From Planococcus citri (taxonomy: Eukaryota > Arthropoda > Insecta > Hemiptera > Pseudococcidae): a DNA stretch of 64,000 bases. Shown here in pieces: positions 10,590 to 23,001 of the stretch. The DNA lies in assembly GCF_950023065.1 (NCBI RefSeq), contig NC_088678.1, positions 19,520,580-19,584,579 of the forward strand. Reading direction: 5' to 3'. The notes under the pieces are model-generated. The model was not told the origin of the DNA, searched no databases, and worked only from the letters and a program-made list of their open reading frames with translations. Numbering within the stretch: position 1 is the stretch's first letter; every line of letters begins with the position of its first letter. Both the position numbers and the translations under genes were made by a program.

Positions 10590-11854
10590 TTTTACCCAAT
10601 TCTACCAAAATTACTCAAGTGTACCAAAATTACGTAATTTGGTAAAAAATTGACCAATTTTTGGTAATTTTGGTAAATTGGGCAAATTTGGGTGAAATTA
10701 GGTAAAATTAGGTAATTTTGGCAAGAATTGGGTAAATAGGAGTAATTTTAATAAGATTTGATCATTTTGGTAAAATTGGGTAAACATGGGTAAATTTGGA
10801 TAAAATCTGGTTAATTGTGTAAATTTTGATTAAAAGTAACCAAAATTTACCATATGTACCAAAATTACCAAATTTTACCAAAATTACCAAACTTTACCAA
10901 ACTTTACCAAAATTACCAAATTTTACCAAAATTACCAAATTTTACCAAAATTGCCAAATTTTACCAAAATTACCGAATTTTACCAAAATTGCCAAATTTT
11001 ACCAAAATTACCAAATTTTACCAAAATTACCAAATTTTACCAAAATGACCAAAGTTTACCAAATTATACCAAAATTGCCAAACCAAAATGGCCAAATTTT
11101 ACCAAAATCATCAATTTTGCCAAAATTACCAAATTTTACCAAAATTACCAAATTTTACCAAAATGACCAAACCAAAATGGCCAAATTTTACCAAAATTAT
11201 CAAATTACCAAAGTTTACCAGAATTACCAAATTTTACCAAAATTACCGAAATTTACCAAAATTAACCAAAATTACCAAATTTTACCAAAATTACCAAACT
11301 TTACCAAACTTTACCAAAATTACCAAATTTTACCAAAATTACCAAATTTTACCAAAATTGCCAAATTTTACCAAAATTACCGAATTTTACCAAAATTGCC
11401 AAATTTTACCAAAATTACCAAATTTTACCAAAATTACCAAATTTTACCAAAATGACCAAAGTTTACCAAATTATACCAAAATTGCCAAACCAAAATGGCC
11501 AAATTTTACCAAAATCATCAATTTTGCCAAAATTACCAAATTTTACCAAAATTACCAAATTTTACCAAAATGACCAAACCAAAATGGCCAAATTTTACCA
11601 AAATTATCAAATTACCAAAGTTTACCAGAATTACCAAATTTTACCAAAATTACCGAAATTTACCAAAATTAACCAAAATTACCAAATTTTACCAAAATTA
11701 CCAAATTTTACCAAAATTACCAAATTTTACCAAAATTACCAAATTTTACCAAAATTACCAAATTTTACCAAAATTACCAAATCTTACCAAAATTACCAAA
11801 TTTGACCAAAATTACTCAATTTTACCAAAATCAACCAATTTTATTGAAACTTGA
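10590..11854. repeat. 19-bp minisatellite (ACCAAAATTACCAAATTTT) with polarity switch and 407-bp higher-order unit
   Basis: From about 10,840 to 11,820 a 19-bp unit is repeated in register with few variants. From about 10,635 to 10,820 the complementary words (GGTAATTTTGG, GGGTAAAATT) occur instead, so that left part is inverted relative to the rest. A block of variant units recurs with a 407-bp offset (for example at 11,088 and 11,495), showing a higher-order duplication. Open frames spelling NFTKITKFYQN repeatedly result from the stop-free repeat and are not taken as genes. Confidence 0.9.
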
Positions 11855-11904
11855 TTCCAACAAAATGTTACTTCACCTTTCCAAAATTCTGTTAAGATGA
11901 TGAC

Positions 11905-13500
11905 GTCACGAAATTTATCAGCTGAAACATTTGTATCGATAGCAATTGATCTGTTTACAATCGAATGGAATCATGTACGAACTTGATTTCTTGACGAATC
12001 ATTCGCAAACGGATCAATTAATTTACAATTGATTCAGCTTTTGTAAAACTATAATACCTTTAGAGATTGATCTGTTTTCAAGCGAAGTAAATCGAATTGA
12101 ATCGAATCGAATCATTCACAACTGATTGGTAACTGAACAAATTGATGGTAAATCATTCGCGAACGAAATATTCAAATTTTAGTGAATCATTTATAAACGA
12201 ATTGATTATTTGTTGGTGAATCATTCACAAACGCGTTTAGTGAATCATTCGCGAACGAATTATTCAACTTTTAGTGAGTCATTCACGAACGAATTGATTA
12301 TTTGTTGACGAATCATTCACGAACGAATTAAATAATTTTTTAGAGAATCATTCGCGAACGAATTATGCAACGTTTAGTGACTCGTTCGCGAACGAATCGA
12401 TTCGTTTACTTGATTCTTGGTGAATCGTTCACGAACGAATTAAATAATTTTTGGTGAATCATTCGCGAATGAATTGAATAATTTTTGGTGAATCGTTCGC
12501 GAATGAATTGATTCATATAAGTGACTCGCTCACGAATGAATCGATTCATTAACTCAATGTTTGATGAATCATTCGCGAACGAATCAATTTGTATAAGTGA
12601 CTCGTTCGTGATCAAATCGATTCATTTACTTAATGTTTGGTGAATCATTTAAGTACGAACGAATTGAGTAATTTCTGGTGAATCATTCGCGAACAGATCG
12701 ATTCGTATTAGCGACTTGTTCGCGAACGAATCGATTCATTTACTTAATTTTTTGTGAATCATTCACGAACGAATTAAATTGTTTTATAGAGAATCATTCG
12801 CGAACGACTTATTCAGTTTTTAGTGAATCATTCGCGAACGAATTCAATAATTCTTGGTGAATCATTCGCGAACGAATCGACTAATTTCTACGAGACTCGT
12901 TCGCGAGCAAATCGATAAATTCACTCAATTTTTGGTGAATCAATCGGGAACGAATTGAATATTTTTGGTGAATCATTCGCGAACGAATTGATTAATTGTT
13001 GGTGAATCATTCGCGAATGAATTGATCAAATGTTGATGAATCATTCGCGAACGAATTGCATAATTTCGTAGAGAATCATTCACGAACAGATCGATTCGTA
13101 TAAGCGACTTGTTCGCGGACGAATCGATTCATTTACCTAATTTTTGGTGAATCATTCACGAACCAATTAAATTACTCCTTAGAGAATCATTTGTGAACGA
13201 CTTATTCAGCTTTTAGTGAATCATTCGTGAACGAATTCAATAATTCTAGGTGAATCATTCGCGAACGAATCGACTAATTTCTACGAGATTCGTTCGCGAG
13301 CAAATCGATAAATTCACTCAATTTTTGGCGAATCAATCGGGAACGAATTGAATATTTTTGGTGAATAATTCACGGACGAATTGATTAATTGTTGGTGAAT
13401 CATTCGTGAATGAATTGAATAGTTTTTTAGAGAATCATTAGCGAACGAGTCGAGTCGTATAAGTGACTCGTTCGCGAACGAATTGATTTAGTTATGTAGG
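11905..13500 (+). repeat. Palindromic TTCGCGAA satellite-like element, copy A
   Basis: A conserved head (about 11,925-12,180) is followed by a tandem array of about 34-45-bp units containing GAATCATTCGCGAACGAATT. The centre TTCGCGAA is a perfect palindrome, often extended to 20 bp as GAATCATTCGCGAATGATTC. The head word 'gatctgtttacaatcga' and the following 'tacgaacttgattt' recur at copies B and C, so this is a dispersed unit rather than a local expansion. It has no coding capacity. Confidence 0.85.
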
Positions 13501-14825
13501 CATTGTAATTTTTCTCAAATCATAATCACTTGTGATTATTGTCCAAGATCTGGTGAATTGGAGTCCATAGGTGTTGATAAAATTGCCTAACTAGTTCGCC
13601 GTAAATACGAATGAATCGGAATCCACGAATGTTAATAAAATTGCCTAACTAGTTTGCCGTAAATAATAAATATGAATAAATTTCGAGTGTTTCCCACCCA
13701 TCATCAAAATATTTGTTTAATTCTTTACCGTGAGAACAGTCAGAATGAGTCATTTTAGGATTCAAAGAAGTGAAAACTGAAAGGGGGAAAAAAATGAAGA
13801 ATGAATATTTCACGCAATAAAACCGAACTCGAAAATATCAGTTTAAAAAAACTACTCCATCATATTCGCGCAATAAATTTTTTAAAATCGTCTTTCCAAA
13901 GCTGAATATTTTCATCCAGACAGATCTATCATGCACATAAACGCCTACACAACTCAACCATACGTAAATAACCGTATATCTGTAGCGATGTATTCACCCT
14001 ACAATTTCCTCTGATGTAGTTCAATGTCGGATGTCGCTGTGGGTTACACCCTTATCCTAAAAACCCATATAAACGATTGTTTGGCGTGGGAAACGTGCAG
14101 TTATATACTCGTATTTGAAAATACGTACACAATACTGTAAAAGAGAAGAAAGCATAAGCGAAAGAGTTAGTTTTTACGACGCGATTACAAGATTATAGAT
14201 TATTGATCCTAAATACGGTCAATTTCGCACAACCAACTGCTTCCCCGATTCCCCCCTCCTTCTCGATTGCCAGCTCTCGTTGTCGTTTGTATACTGCTCG
14301 TAGAATGAAGCTAAAACAGCGTAGCATCTATAAAAAGCGACGTCGTATAAAATTATTATTTGAGCGCGGATTTCGGACCCTGTGCTGGTATCATCGTCAT
14401 ATTCTGTAGGCAAGTGTATGCTTTTGTTTGTGTAAAATGGTATACTTATACTCGACTAAATAAATATACCGTTGTGTATATGGATCTCTATACTTATTAT
14501 CTTCGTGGTGGGATGAAAAAGCCTCCTCAACCTACACACGAACGCTTTCCTGTCTCCCTGCTTCGTTCTTATTTTATGTATCAATACAATAAAATTTTGG
14601 CAAATTTAACGAGCGATTTTGGGGTAAGTATGGTACGTTTTCAAGTGGAAGGATTAAGGATTATATCATTTTTCTGGCTTATTTCGCAACATGCAAGATT
14701 GCTTCAGTGTTTGGTCGTCTGGTAGAGATCTGTTTTTGTTTCACATATCACCGAGCTGAATTTTTCTAAATTATTGTATAATTTCTTCCAAAAATTCAAT
14801 TCTTTTGGGGGGTGTTTGTAATTAC
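13501..14825. other. Unique AT-rich sequence, no gene supported
   Basis: A short near-duplicate ('aaaattgcctaactagtt', about 13,578 and 13,638) follows copy A of the satellite and may be its tail. About 14,000-14,750 is more complex sequence. A donor-like GGTAAGTATGG at about 14,623 has no recognisable exon beside it. Confidence 0.4.
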
Positions 14826-14852
14826 TTGATTATTACACCCGTCGTGTGAGAT

Positions 14853-15378
14853 TTAAATCGAGTTGGTAAGGTCAAGTTTTTTAATTAGGTCTAAGAGTTT
14901 TTTAATTTCGGAAGGGTCGTCTGGTATGAATAGGGATCTTTCATCTATTTGTAGGGATAGTCTGTGCTGATGTAAGGAGGGACAGTGAAATAGTAAGTGT
15001 TGGACAGATATAAGTTCTGACAGGCAAAACTGACATGTGGGTTTTGGGGCCTTTTCATAGAGGTGATTGTGTGTGATTTTTGTGTGGCAAATTCTCAATC
15101 TGGTTATAATGATTTCTTCAAGTCTGTTTAAGTGGGAGAGGTTTTTCCAAGGATGGACTGATTTTTTATGTTGAAAGAGCTTGTTTGTGGTTTGGAGGGA
15201 CCAAAAGTTTTGCCATTTCTTAAGTGTGCTTTGGGTGAAGATAGATTTGAGGTCGTCAGCTGTGATAAATATAAGGGGAGAAAGGGCGGTGGCAGATTTT
15301 GCATTAATATCTACAATTTCATTTCCTAAGATTCCAACGTGGCTGGGTACATACCTTAAACTGTATGAAGAAGTTTGA
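14853..15378 (-). pseudogene. I-like LINE RNase H end and C-terminal zinc knuckle
   Basis: The upstream part holds the RNase H catalytic neighbourhood HVGILGNEIVDINA. The last 81 codons (14,853-15,098) contain C-x2-C-x7-H-x4-C in CQFCLSELISVQHLLFHC, the typical C-terminal knuckle of this LINE group. The two parts lie in different reading frames, so the gene is broken. The reading stops 26 bp before the presumed 3' end of the element. Confidence 0.75.
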
Positions 15379-16655
15379 ATTTAGTAAGTCAAATAGAGTT
15401 TTATGAATATTTTGAATTAGAAGGTGATTGGAAAAAAGATTTTGGATAGCAGTTAGTGAGCTGAGGGAATCACTTTGAATTAAGAAGGACTTATTTTCTG
15501 ATTCATAAGTGAGTATATCACGGAGACAGTAGAAAATAGCTGTGAAGTGTTGGTATTTTTGATGTATCTGTAAAGCAAAGATGAAATTTTTTGTATTCTG
15601 ATAAGAGTTCAAGATAGTTCTGTTTTATTACTGATGGAGAGTGGCTATTTTTTGAGTTGTTAATAAGCTGTAGATTGACTTGAGGAGGCTTTAGAAGCCG
15701 AGGGGTGTATAATATTGCTGGTTTTTGGATGAGAGTTTTAGGATTGATTTGAAGATCATTCAACGTTGTGATGAAATTAGAAATGGGTCCTTCTATATGG
15801 TCAAAATGATGGGGGTTTGGTGGGTTAATTGAGTTTTGGAGTGGATGGGACGGGTTGGTGGATGCATTTGAGATGAATTTGTTTGTTATGAGAGTTCTTC
15901 TAAAATCTGGGCATAATTTTGCTGCTTCTCAATAAATGCGATCTATTGGAGAGGAATAGAAGGCTCCTATACAGATCCTTAGGGCTGAATTTTGAATTGT
16001 TTTTAGGATATTTTGAAGTTTTATTTGAGATATTTGCAAAACATGGGCTTCCATACTCAATTTTACTGCAAATTAGAGATTTATACAAGTAAAGTAGGAG
16101 TTTGCAAGATGGATTATACTTAGTATTTTTGATTATTTTCAACAGATTTAGGCGTTTCATGAGATCTGATTTTACTTTTAGGAAATGAGGAGTCCAATTT
16201 AGTTTTCTATCAAAAGTTAAGCCAAGAAATTTAGTAGTGGTTTTGAATTCTAAAGAGTGTCCTTTGAAGTTGAGAATGAGATCAGGAGGAATCTTATTTT
16301 TTTTGGTGAAAAGTATACAGTGGGTTTTTGACTGTGAGAAGGTTAGACCATCAGAATCTACCCATTATTCAGTTTTTTCAAGGGTTTCTTGGATTACATG
16401 AAGAGCTAGTTGAATATTATTTGAACGAAAGGAAATGTTTATATCATCAGCAAAGATTCTCAGAGAAATGGGTCTAGGAACGACATTCAAAATGTCATCA
16501 ATCAAAAGTATAAATAAAACTGTGCTAAAGAACTGAACCTTGGGGGACTCCGTTTTCAATTTCAAAAAATTCCAAGTATGTATTGTTAACTCTCACTCTA
16601 AAAGTACGGTTTGTTAAGAAATTTTGAATAAAGTAAGCTAAATGTCCTCTAATTC

Positions 16656-17818
16656 TGTCGTCGTCGTCGTAGTCGCGCTCCTTTACAGGAGATAGCGTAT
16701 ATGTCCATCTATATTAGCCGGTATCTAGCATATCTAATTGTTTCTTTCAGGGTCTTGCAGGGGGAGTTGGCCGGTGAGTTTGTTGTTAACAGTTCCGATC
16801 GTTTCCTCCCTCTCGTAGATCTTCCTTGGATTTTCCCCTGTACCCCTAGCATGAAAATACCGTTTTCTCGTATTTTATGAGCTAAATACTTTAGCTTTCT
16901 GCTTTTGATGTCTTCAACTACGACTTTCCGCTCCTCTCCTACTCTTGCTAGTACTTCCTTGTCGGTAATGAAGTCCTTCCATGAGATCTGTAGTAGCCTT
17001 CAATAGCACCACATCTCAAAAGCGGATACTTTCTTCTCGCATTCTGCACTCATGGTCCATGTTTCGCAGGAATACTTCAGAACGGTCCATACATAGCATC
17101 GCATAATTCTCTTCCTCAGATCAATACTCATCCTTCGATTTCCCAGCACATTGGCAAGGTTGTTGAAAGCGGTCTTTGCCATTCCAATCCGTGATTTAAT
17201 TTCTTTATGATCTCTACCATCGTTGTTTATCAGTGCTCCAAGGTACCTGAATTGCTTTACATTTTCAATTTCTTGTGATCCGATGTTGATTTTGACCTCT
17301 TTATCATCTCCTTTCGTAAATCTCATCACCTTGGTCTTGCCTGCATTTATTTTCATTCCATATTTTGATCCAGCACTGTTGATTTGGTTGATCATTTTCT
17401 GCATCTGCGCCTCTGTCTCAGCAAGGATCACTTTGTCGTCTGCATAACTTATTTCATTTCTTCTCTTGCCGTTTATCTTGAATCCCATTCGTTCAATTCG
17501 CGCTTCTCTCATTATTTCTTCTGCATACACGTTGAACAACCTGGGTGAGAGGGGGCATCCTTGCCTCACACCTCTCTTTATTCCACATCCGTTCTCCGAG
17601 TACTCAGTTCCAATCTTGATGTTAGCGCTTTGCTCCCAGTACAGGTTCTTGATTATTTGCAGGTCTTTGTTATCGATATTGTATTTTTCCAGGATCTCCA
17701 ACATCTTCTCATGGTTGACACGATCAAATGCTTTTTCATAATCGACGAAGCAAGCAATGATTTCCCTATTTGCATTCAGTGCTCTTTGAATGATCACTTT
17801 CAGCAGGGCAATTGCATC
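16656..17818 (-). mobile_element. LINE family A insertion, 5'-truncated, with 10-bp target duplication
   Basis: CCTCTAATTC occurs at 16,646-16,655 and again at 17,819-17,828, and deleting the insert plus one copy restores the I-like LINE coding text. The minus-strand 3' end is a (GAC)n-type tail (16,656-16,672) rather than poly(A). The 5' edge lies just before RT motif A. A stem-loop CTCC-tgtaaa-GGAG lies near the 3' end (about 16,679-16,692). The same 3' terminal motif is found at both ends of the derivative at 39,353-39,895. Confidence 0.88.
16711..17797 (-). pseudogene. LINE family A reverse transcriptase, C-terminal two thirds, one nonsense codon
   Basis: Visible are RT motif A (CFVDYEKAFDRVNHEKMLEI), RQGCPLSPRLFNVY, the catalytic SYADDKVILAETEAQM, GMKINAGKTKVMRFTK and KQFRYLGALINNDGRD, then the C-terminal FEMWCY at about 16,998. 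There the frame meets TGA where the family normally has arginine (CGA to TGA, a CpG-type change). It then continues RLLQISWKDFITDKEVLARV and GKIQGRSTRGRKRSE to a stop near 16,711. The copy is otherwise open, so it is young. The precise clade (RTE/L2-like group, often annotated in insects as craniofacial-development-protein-2-like) is uncertain. Confidence 0.8.
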
Positions 17819-17828
17819 CCTCTAATTC

Positions 17829-18562
17829 CAATGGAATGTAATTTTTGGAGAATTTTATAACGCCAGGATTTATGAAGTGCATTTCAAGATCAAAAAAGAC
17901 TGAAAGAACACTTTCTTTATTCTGGAAGGCTAAACTAATTTCTTTTTGGGAGACTAAAGAGGTGGTGTAGGGTAGATCTTTTCTTTCTGAAACCACTCTG
18001 ATAAGTGCTAAGAGTGTTTGAGGAATCACTATACCAATAAAAACGTTTAATACCCATTTTTTCAAGTATTTTGCAAGGAACTGAACTTGAGGAGATGGTG
18101 CAAGATTTGTTTTTTTTTTTATCAGGTTTTAATATTGGAATGATTGTTGCAGTTTTCCACATTTTTAGAAAGGAATAAGAAGTCCAAATTATGTTATATA
18201 ACGTGAAGTAAGTCTTCTTTTCCAGTGTCTGAAAGGTACTTTAACATGTGAGGAAGAATTTCATCAGGTCCAGGGGATGAATCTTTAATGTTGTAGTTTA
18301 GACAATGATTTAGCTCTTCAAGGGAAAAAAGAGAGTTGTATGGTTCTAGATTTTTACATGAAAAGTCTAGTGGGGTGGATTTAATTTGTGTTTTTAGTGT
18401 TTGGAAAGCACGGCTATAAGAGTCAGTTGCAGAAGCTTTTGCAAGGGATCTAGCTAAGGTGTTTGCAATGTCATCTATTGAGTTTATTTCAGTGTTGCCA
18501 TCTACTAAGTAGGATATTTCAGTAGGTATATAACGTCCTTTAAGGATTTGAGCTTTTTCCAC
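17829..18562 (-). pseudogene. I-like LINE RT N-terminal region
   Basis: This is the RT entry region of the interrupted I-like LINE. 18,194-18,562 is open and includes LDFSCKNLEPYNSLFSLEEL and NIKDSSPGPDEILPHMLKYL. Downstream (17,935-18,162) come KTATIIPILKPDKKK and YQSGFRKKRSTLHHLFSL, and then the motif A equivalent SVFFDLEMHFINPG, where the usual lysine-alanine-phenylalanine text is mutated. The segments lie in different frames, so the gene is broken. Confidence 0.75.
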
Positions 18563-18799
18563 ATTTCTTTTGTAGTTGTGCTTTGGGTGATGCTCAACAT
18601 GAAATTATTCCAACTTTCTCTTTGTTTGGATAAGTTGATTTGGCGAGCAATAGCTCTTTTTTTCTTAAAATCAATGAGGTTGTCCAGAGTGTGATTTTTT
18701 TGGTACTTTTTTAATGATCTTTTTCTATCTTGGATTGCAGTTTTTAGTTCATGACACCACCATGGGGCAGATTATTTGGAAACTTTTGTAGAAGTTTTT

Positions 18800-19510
18800 G
18801 GAATGGTTTCTTCAGCTGCTTGGACAATAGAAGTTGTGAAATATGCAACTATAGTGTCGAGATCAATCTAGTGTACAGTCAATTGGGAGAACTTTTTTGT
18901 TGAAATGTGACTAGTTTACATTGTTTAGAATCCATTTGGGACATTTTTCATGGGTGGGTTTCTGAGTTTGAAGAGGGATGTTGATGCTGATTGGGAAGAG
19001 GTCACTATAATAAAGGTCATCATGGGGGTTCTAGTTCAAAAGATGGGAGATGTTGGGAAACAATAAGCTAAATCAATGTTTGGATAAGTACCATTAGAAA
19101 TGTTAAAGTGAGCTGTGTTTTGACTCATTCAGAAGGAAAGTATCATTTTTCAGGAGAAATTTGCCAATTACATTACCTCTATTATTTGTGATACTTGATC
19201 CCCAGGTTTTGGAGTGTACATTAATATCCCCTACAACAATATAAGGTTTTGGTATTTGGGCAAACAGTTGATTTAATTCATATTCTGTTATGTCCTGGTG
19301 AGGAGGGATGTAAACATTACAGACAGATATTTGTGACTTGTAGAAATTTAGAGCCTCAATAGTTACTGCATTGGCTTGGATATTGCCTACAGAAATATTT
19401 AAGGTAGATGATGAAGTAGTTTTTTTTTTTACAAAAATTGGTGTGCCTCCACAAGCTTTATTTCCTCCTTGAAAGTTGAAACAATAAGAGCTGTAATTTC
19501 GGAGGTTAAA
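18800..19510 (-). pseudogene. I-like LINE apurinic-type endonuclease domain
   Basis: The minus-strand translation contains KACGGTPIFVKKKTTSSS, SVCNVYIPPHQDITEYELNQ, PYIVVGDINVHSKTWGSS and NNRGNVIGKFLL. GDINVHSKTWG is the characteristic DxN element of LINE endonucleases. Several stops interrupt it. It lies directly upstream of the RT text and belongs to the same element. Confidence 0.75.
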
Positions 19511-19530
19511 AGAGTGATTCTTAAAATGTC

Positions 19531-21072
19531 TAAATAATTATTTAAAATTTCCTTTGAATCCTCTTCAAATTAGGCCAAGTAGACTTTTTCTCAAAATTTC
19601 ACGTAGAATAACTTTGTGAGAATAAGTCACCTAAGGAATTTTTCTTTCAAAATTTTAACTACGCCCTTGAAATATGCGCGTATTTCAATTTTTTGCGGTT
19701 CAACTACATATTGTAAGTTATTCGATACCGAGGCCATATTTTTTACGACGTCTGTAAAATTTTAGCAACATCTCAAGTCTATTTTTTTCTGCACACGTGG
19801 GTATACTCGTACTTGTGTGCATCATTTCCGAAAAAATAATTCGAAATGTTATTCGAAATTTTGAAATACAGCAGAAGCATAAATTTTTTCTTTCCTTTTT
19901 GAAATTTATAGGTACACCTACCTAATACGGAGATGTTATTTCGTGGTTATTTTTTTCACTTTGGAATGTCTTCGTTTGTTGTGCAGAAGTTTTAAATTAA
20001 TTTTATTTTGCGTTGTACGATAATTCTTTCAAATATTTGGTTTAGATGGTTATAAAAAAATAAGTATTCATTTTGAAAGAAAACAATAAAAATCCGGAGA
20101 TGAATTTTTATCCAATGAAAGAAGCTCGAAGTTTCTTTTTTCGACGTATGGGCGAAAGGGATTAAAAAATTATGAAATATTATACGAATTCTCAGCGAAA
20201 TTTGAGTTATTTCTAAATGAAAAACAGACAGAAAGGTAAAGGTAACTCCTGCTTAAACGAAAATTTCATATTGGAAAACCTCAGAAAAAAAATTAAAAAT
20301 TTTCAGCCCAGCTCGCTAGACATTATGAAAACTTACCCTTTCACAATTTTGAAAATCCTAAATGCAACCTCCAGACTACACATGTCACGCTGCGATTCTA
20401 TGACGACAAAGACTCAGTTCACCGTTTAAAAATTGAAGAAAAAAAAGTATAATCTCGGTTTATTGAAATGAAAATTTCATAGAAAAGACTGCTAGTGAAA
20501 AATGCTGGAAAAAATTTATGTTCGGCGTGAATTTTGAGGAAACCCTACCCAGAATCTCCCGCCTTTCTCGTGAAAAAGTTTATCGAGTATTTGGAAAAAC
20601 TTTGGTATAAAAATTTCAAGCATCCTTTGAAAAAAAAAATTTGAACTTTTTTCAAAATTTTATAAAAGAGCGGCGTATACTATACGCGACGAGTACGATG
20701 AAATAAGGCCAGAAAGTAGAACAATAAAAAATAAATAAAAGTTTCCATCGCAATAAAAATTTGCGCCGATTTGTGCTTTTTATATAAACATTAATGAACT
20801 CGAAACAACAGCAGTGGGAAATAATTATCGATCGTGTATGCGGAGAGAAGCTAAGTGAAAAAGTAAAAAAAAACTATCACGCCGGATTAATTGAAACGAC
20901 GACGAGTTTTGTTTTTGCTTTTTTCTGTTTGGTTTATGGTTTGAGGATTGAGAGTATGAAAAAAAAAAAAAAAGGAAAACTTTGCGGTACGTACACACTG
21001 AATGATTAAACGAAGGTGATGTGGGTTGGTTGGTTGTATAAATAGTGATGTAACTAGACCTTTATAGTTTAC
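19531..21072. other. AT-rich DNA, no gene seen
   Basis: Only short chance-like frames and homopolymer runs are present. No repeat family I can define. Confidence 0.4.
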
Positions 21073-21279
21073 TTAATGTTTTCTATGTAAGTATACACTA
21101 AGCGGATCAGTAGGTCTCTCAAGTTTTCTCATTATAAATGGAAAATTTTCCCAAGATGCCCTCTTTCCTCTGACTTGGGTTGGCTCTATCGACTCTTTTA
21201 GTCGCTCAATCCAATCTTTCAAACTCATTTTCCCAAAATTCAACATCGGCTTCGTGCCGTTGCAAAGTGCACCAGCCAA
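21073..21279 (-). pseudogene. Unassigned coding-like fragment
   Basis: The minus strand is open for about 68 codons with a protein-like, balanced composition (NFGKMSLKDWIERLKESI, then RGKRASWENFPFIMRKLERP). This is unlike the Lys/Asn/Phe-rich chance frames around it. No ATG opens it, since the frame begins at TTG just after an in-frame TAG, and no clean splice acceptor lies within 40 bp. It may be an exon, a processed-pseudogene scrap or part of an unrecognised transposon. I do not recognise the family. Confidence 0.3.
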
Positions 21280-21574
21280 AACAGAAAAAAACTACATATT
21301 ATAGACAGCTCTAAGCTGCATAGAGAATTTATGTGCCAAGTCATTAGTTATGTACGTAGGTATGTGAAAAATCTGCATGAGGTGAACTTGTGCGAAAATT
21401 CATTAAAAATTAAATTTCTCAGGAACTTTTGAACCGATTTTAATCAAATTTAAGATTTCACAACTAGGCTACTAGCCGGACATTTCACCATCATCATCAT
21501 GTTCCAAAAGCTCAAAGCTTCCAATTTATCTAGCGATACAATTTATTTTCAAATTTTTTAAAAACTCACCCAAT

Positions 21575-21860
21575 TGACAATGAAAAACGCGATCCGCTAG
21601 CGAAAACGCTGGCGGATAGCTAGTTTGTCCTAAAAAGTCGCTAGCGTTTTCGCTTTTCGCCATTAAAAACGCTATCTGGAGTTCTTTTCACATGGCGGAA
21701 ATGACAGCGGATAGCGAAAACACTACTGCCAGTTTTTATCACAGAGCATTTTTGTGGGCGAAAAGCGAAAACGCTGGCGTTTTTGAGAGTGAAAAGCGAA
21801 AACGCTATTTCAGGTATTAATTTACTTCAGCATTTCGCTTTTTTGCTGGCGTTTTTGTGA
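21575..21860. repeat. GCGAAAACGCT palindromic repeat cluster
   Basis: Words of the type GCGAAAACGCT and their complement AGCGTTTTCGC recur many times, with the landmark GTCCTAAAAAGTCGCTAGCG (21,628-21,647). The same landmark returns at 23,048-23,067 in the same orientation. It looks like a compact palindromic MITE and its multimers. No coding capacity. Confidence 0.6.
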
Positions 21861-22990
21861 TGCATGTTAGAATTTGGAATAGTTTAGCTACGAAAACATC
21901 TTTTAACATTTTGCTGTTGAATTTTTCGCGAAAAGGAACTTGAATTAAATAATTAATTCTAAAATGGATTTAAATTTAGAAGGTTGAAAAACTTTAATTT
22001 TGATGCTTCATTCAACAGAGTTGAAAAATTTCATTTTTTTCCATCTCCCTCCCTGAAAAATTTTATTTATTGAGTCTTTAGTTTTGGATAAAAATAAAAT
22101 TACAGTTTTCTGACTAAAAAATCCAAGGAATTAGGAATTAGCCGATAATGCGAATTTCAAAGCTCTATCCTTTTTTTGTGAGGATTTTGTGTGCCTTTAA
22201 ATTCAAGTGAAACTGTTGTCCATTTATTACAATTTTTTGGGACTAAAATTTGAAGATTGTTTTTGACTCAAAAACACCTAAAAATTTTGACTGCTATGTA
22301 CCCCAAATCGCTTGTCTTTTCCTCTTAATGATTGTGTGGATATATGTGCTTAGGTATGCGATTAAGTAAGTACATATCTTTTTTTTAGTGTGAAGCACTT
22401 TCAGTTTCAGAAACCCATGAAAAGCAGCATGTTTTTCTTTTTGCTGGAAATGTTTCACAAATGATCAATTTCTTTTTTTAAAAAATATTTCACTATCATA
22501 AACATATCACATAGGTACTGTTCAAACACATCTCAAAAAATTAGAAAAATTATTGACTACACATACATAAATGTTTGGGTGGATAAATTTCTCAAAATTG
22601 ATCAAAAAAAATTACCTCCCTGAACAAGGATCGATTGCCATATATGCTTAATCTAATACCAATTTCTAAACCTGCACTAGTGGTGTACTCCTGTAAATGA
22701 AGTTGACAAACATCCCTACATCAGTACCAGATACGCGGGGTAGGAGGAGATCAGCAAGAATCAAACTAAACATCCCAGAGAAAGTATAGAAGAAAACAGG
22801 TTCCATCACTCGTCAGTTGGAGTGTAAGGGGGAGATAATGACTTTTCTGTGCAACTACAACATACTACCTAGGCGCCTAGCCTACACATTCGTATTTCTG
22901 TTAATTGTGGTTGTAGTTTTGTCACAAAAGGAATCTTTTTCTTTTGTTTGGTTACATGTTCCAGCTACACATTACCCCCTACAGTGAATA
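21861..22990. other. AT-rich DNA between two palindromic repeats, no gene seen
   Basis: Mostly short A/T runs, with a more complex patch at 22,640-22,990 containing no open frame of note. Confidence 0.4.
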
Positions 22991-23001
22991 GCATACCTTG
23001 T

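Larger units (their letters stand above)
14826..19530 (-). mobile_element. I-like LINE (EN-RT-RNase H), decayed, interrupted by a family A LINE
   Basis: Reading the minus strand from 19,530 down: endonuclease text with VYIPPHQDITEYELNQLFA and VVGDINVHSKTWGS; the RT start with DSSPGPDEILPHMLKYLS (about 18,290); LHSIGIRGHLAYFIQNFLTN spanning the insertion point; RT motif C IFADDINIS (about 16,440); RNase H with SDSLSSLTAIQN (about 15,470) and SHVGILGNEIVDINAKS (about 15,300); and a C-terminal knuckle CQFCLSELISVQHLLFHC (about 15,000). This order, with RNase H after RT, fits the I-type group. Frameshifts and stops occur throughout, ORF1 is not seen and the 5' end is truncated. The remainder after removing 16,656-17,828 is about 3.5 kb. 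Confidence 0.85.

Noticed and set aside
10826..11854. Several open frames of 64-209 codons with repeated NFTKITKFYQN text
   Set aside because: They are the translation of a stop-free 19-bp minisatellite; all copies overlap in shifted frames and there is no start context or domain.
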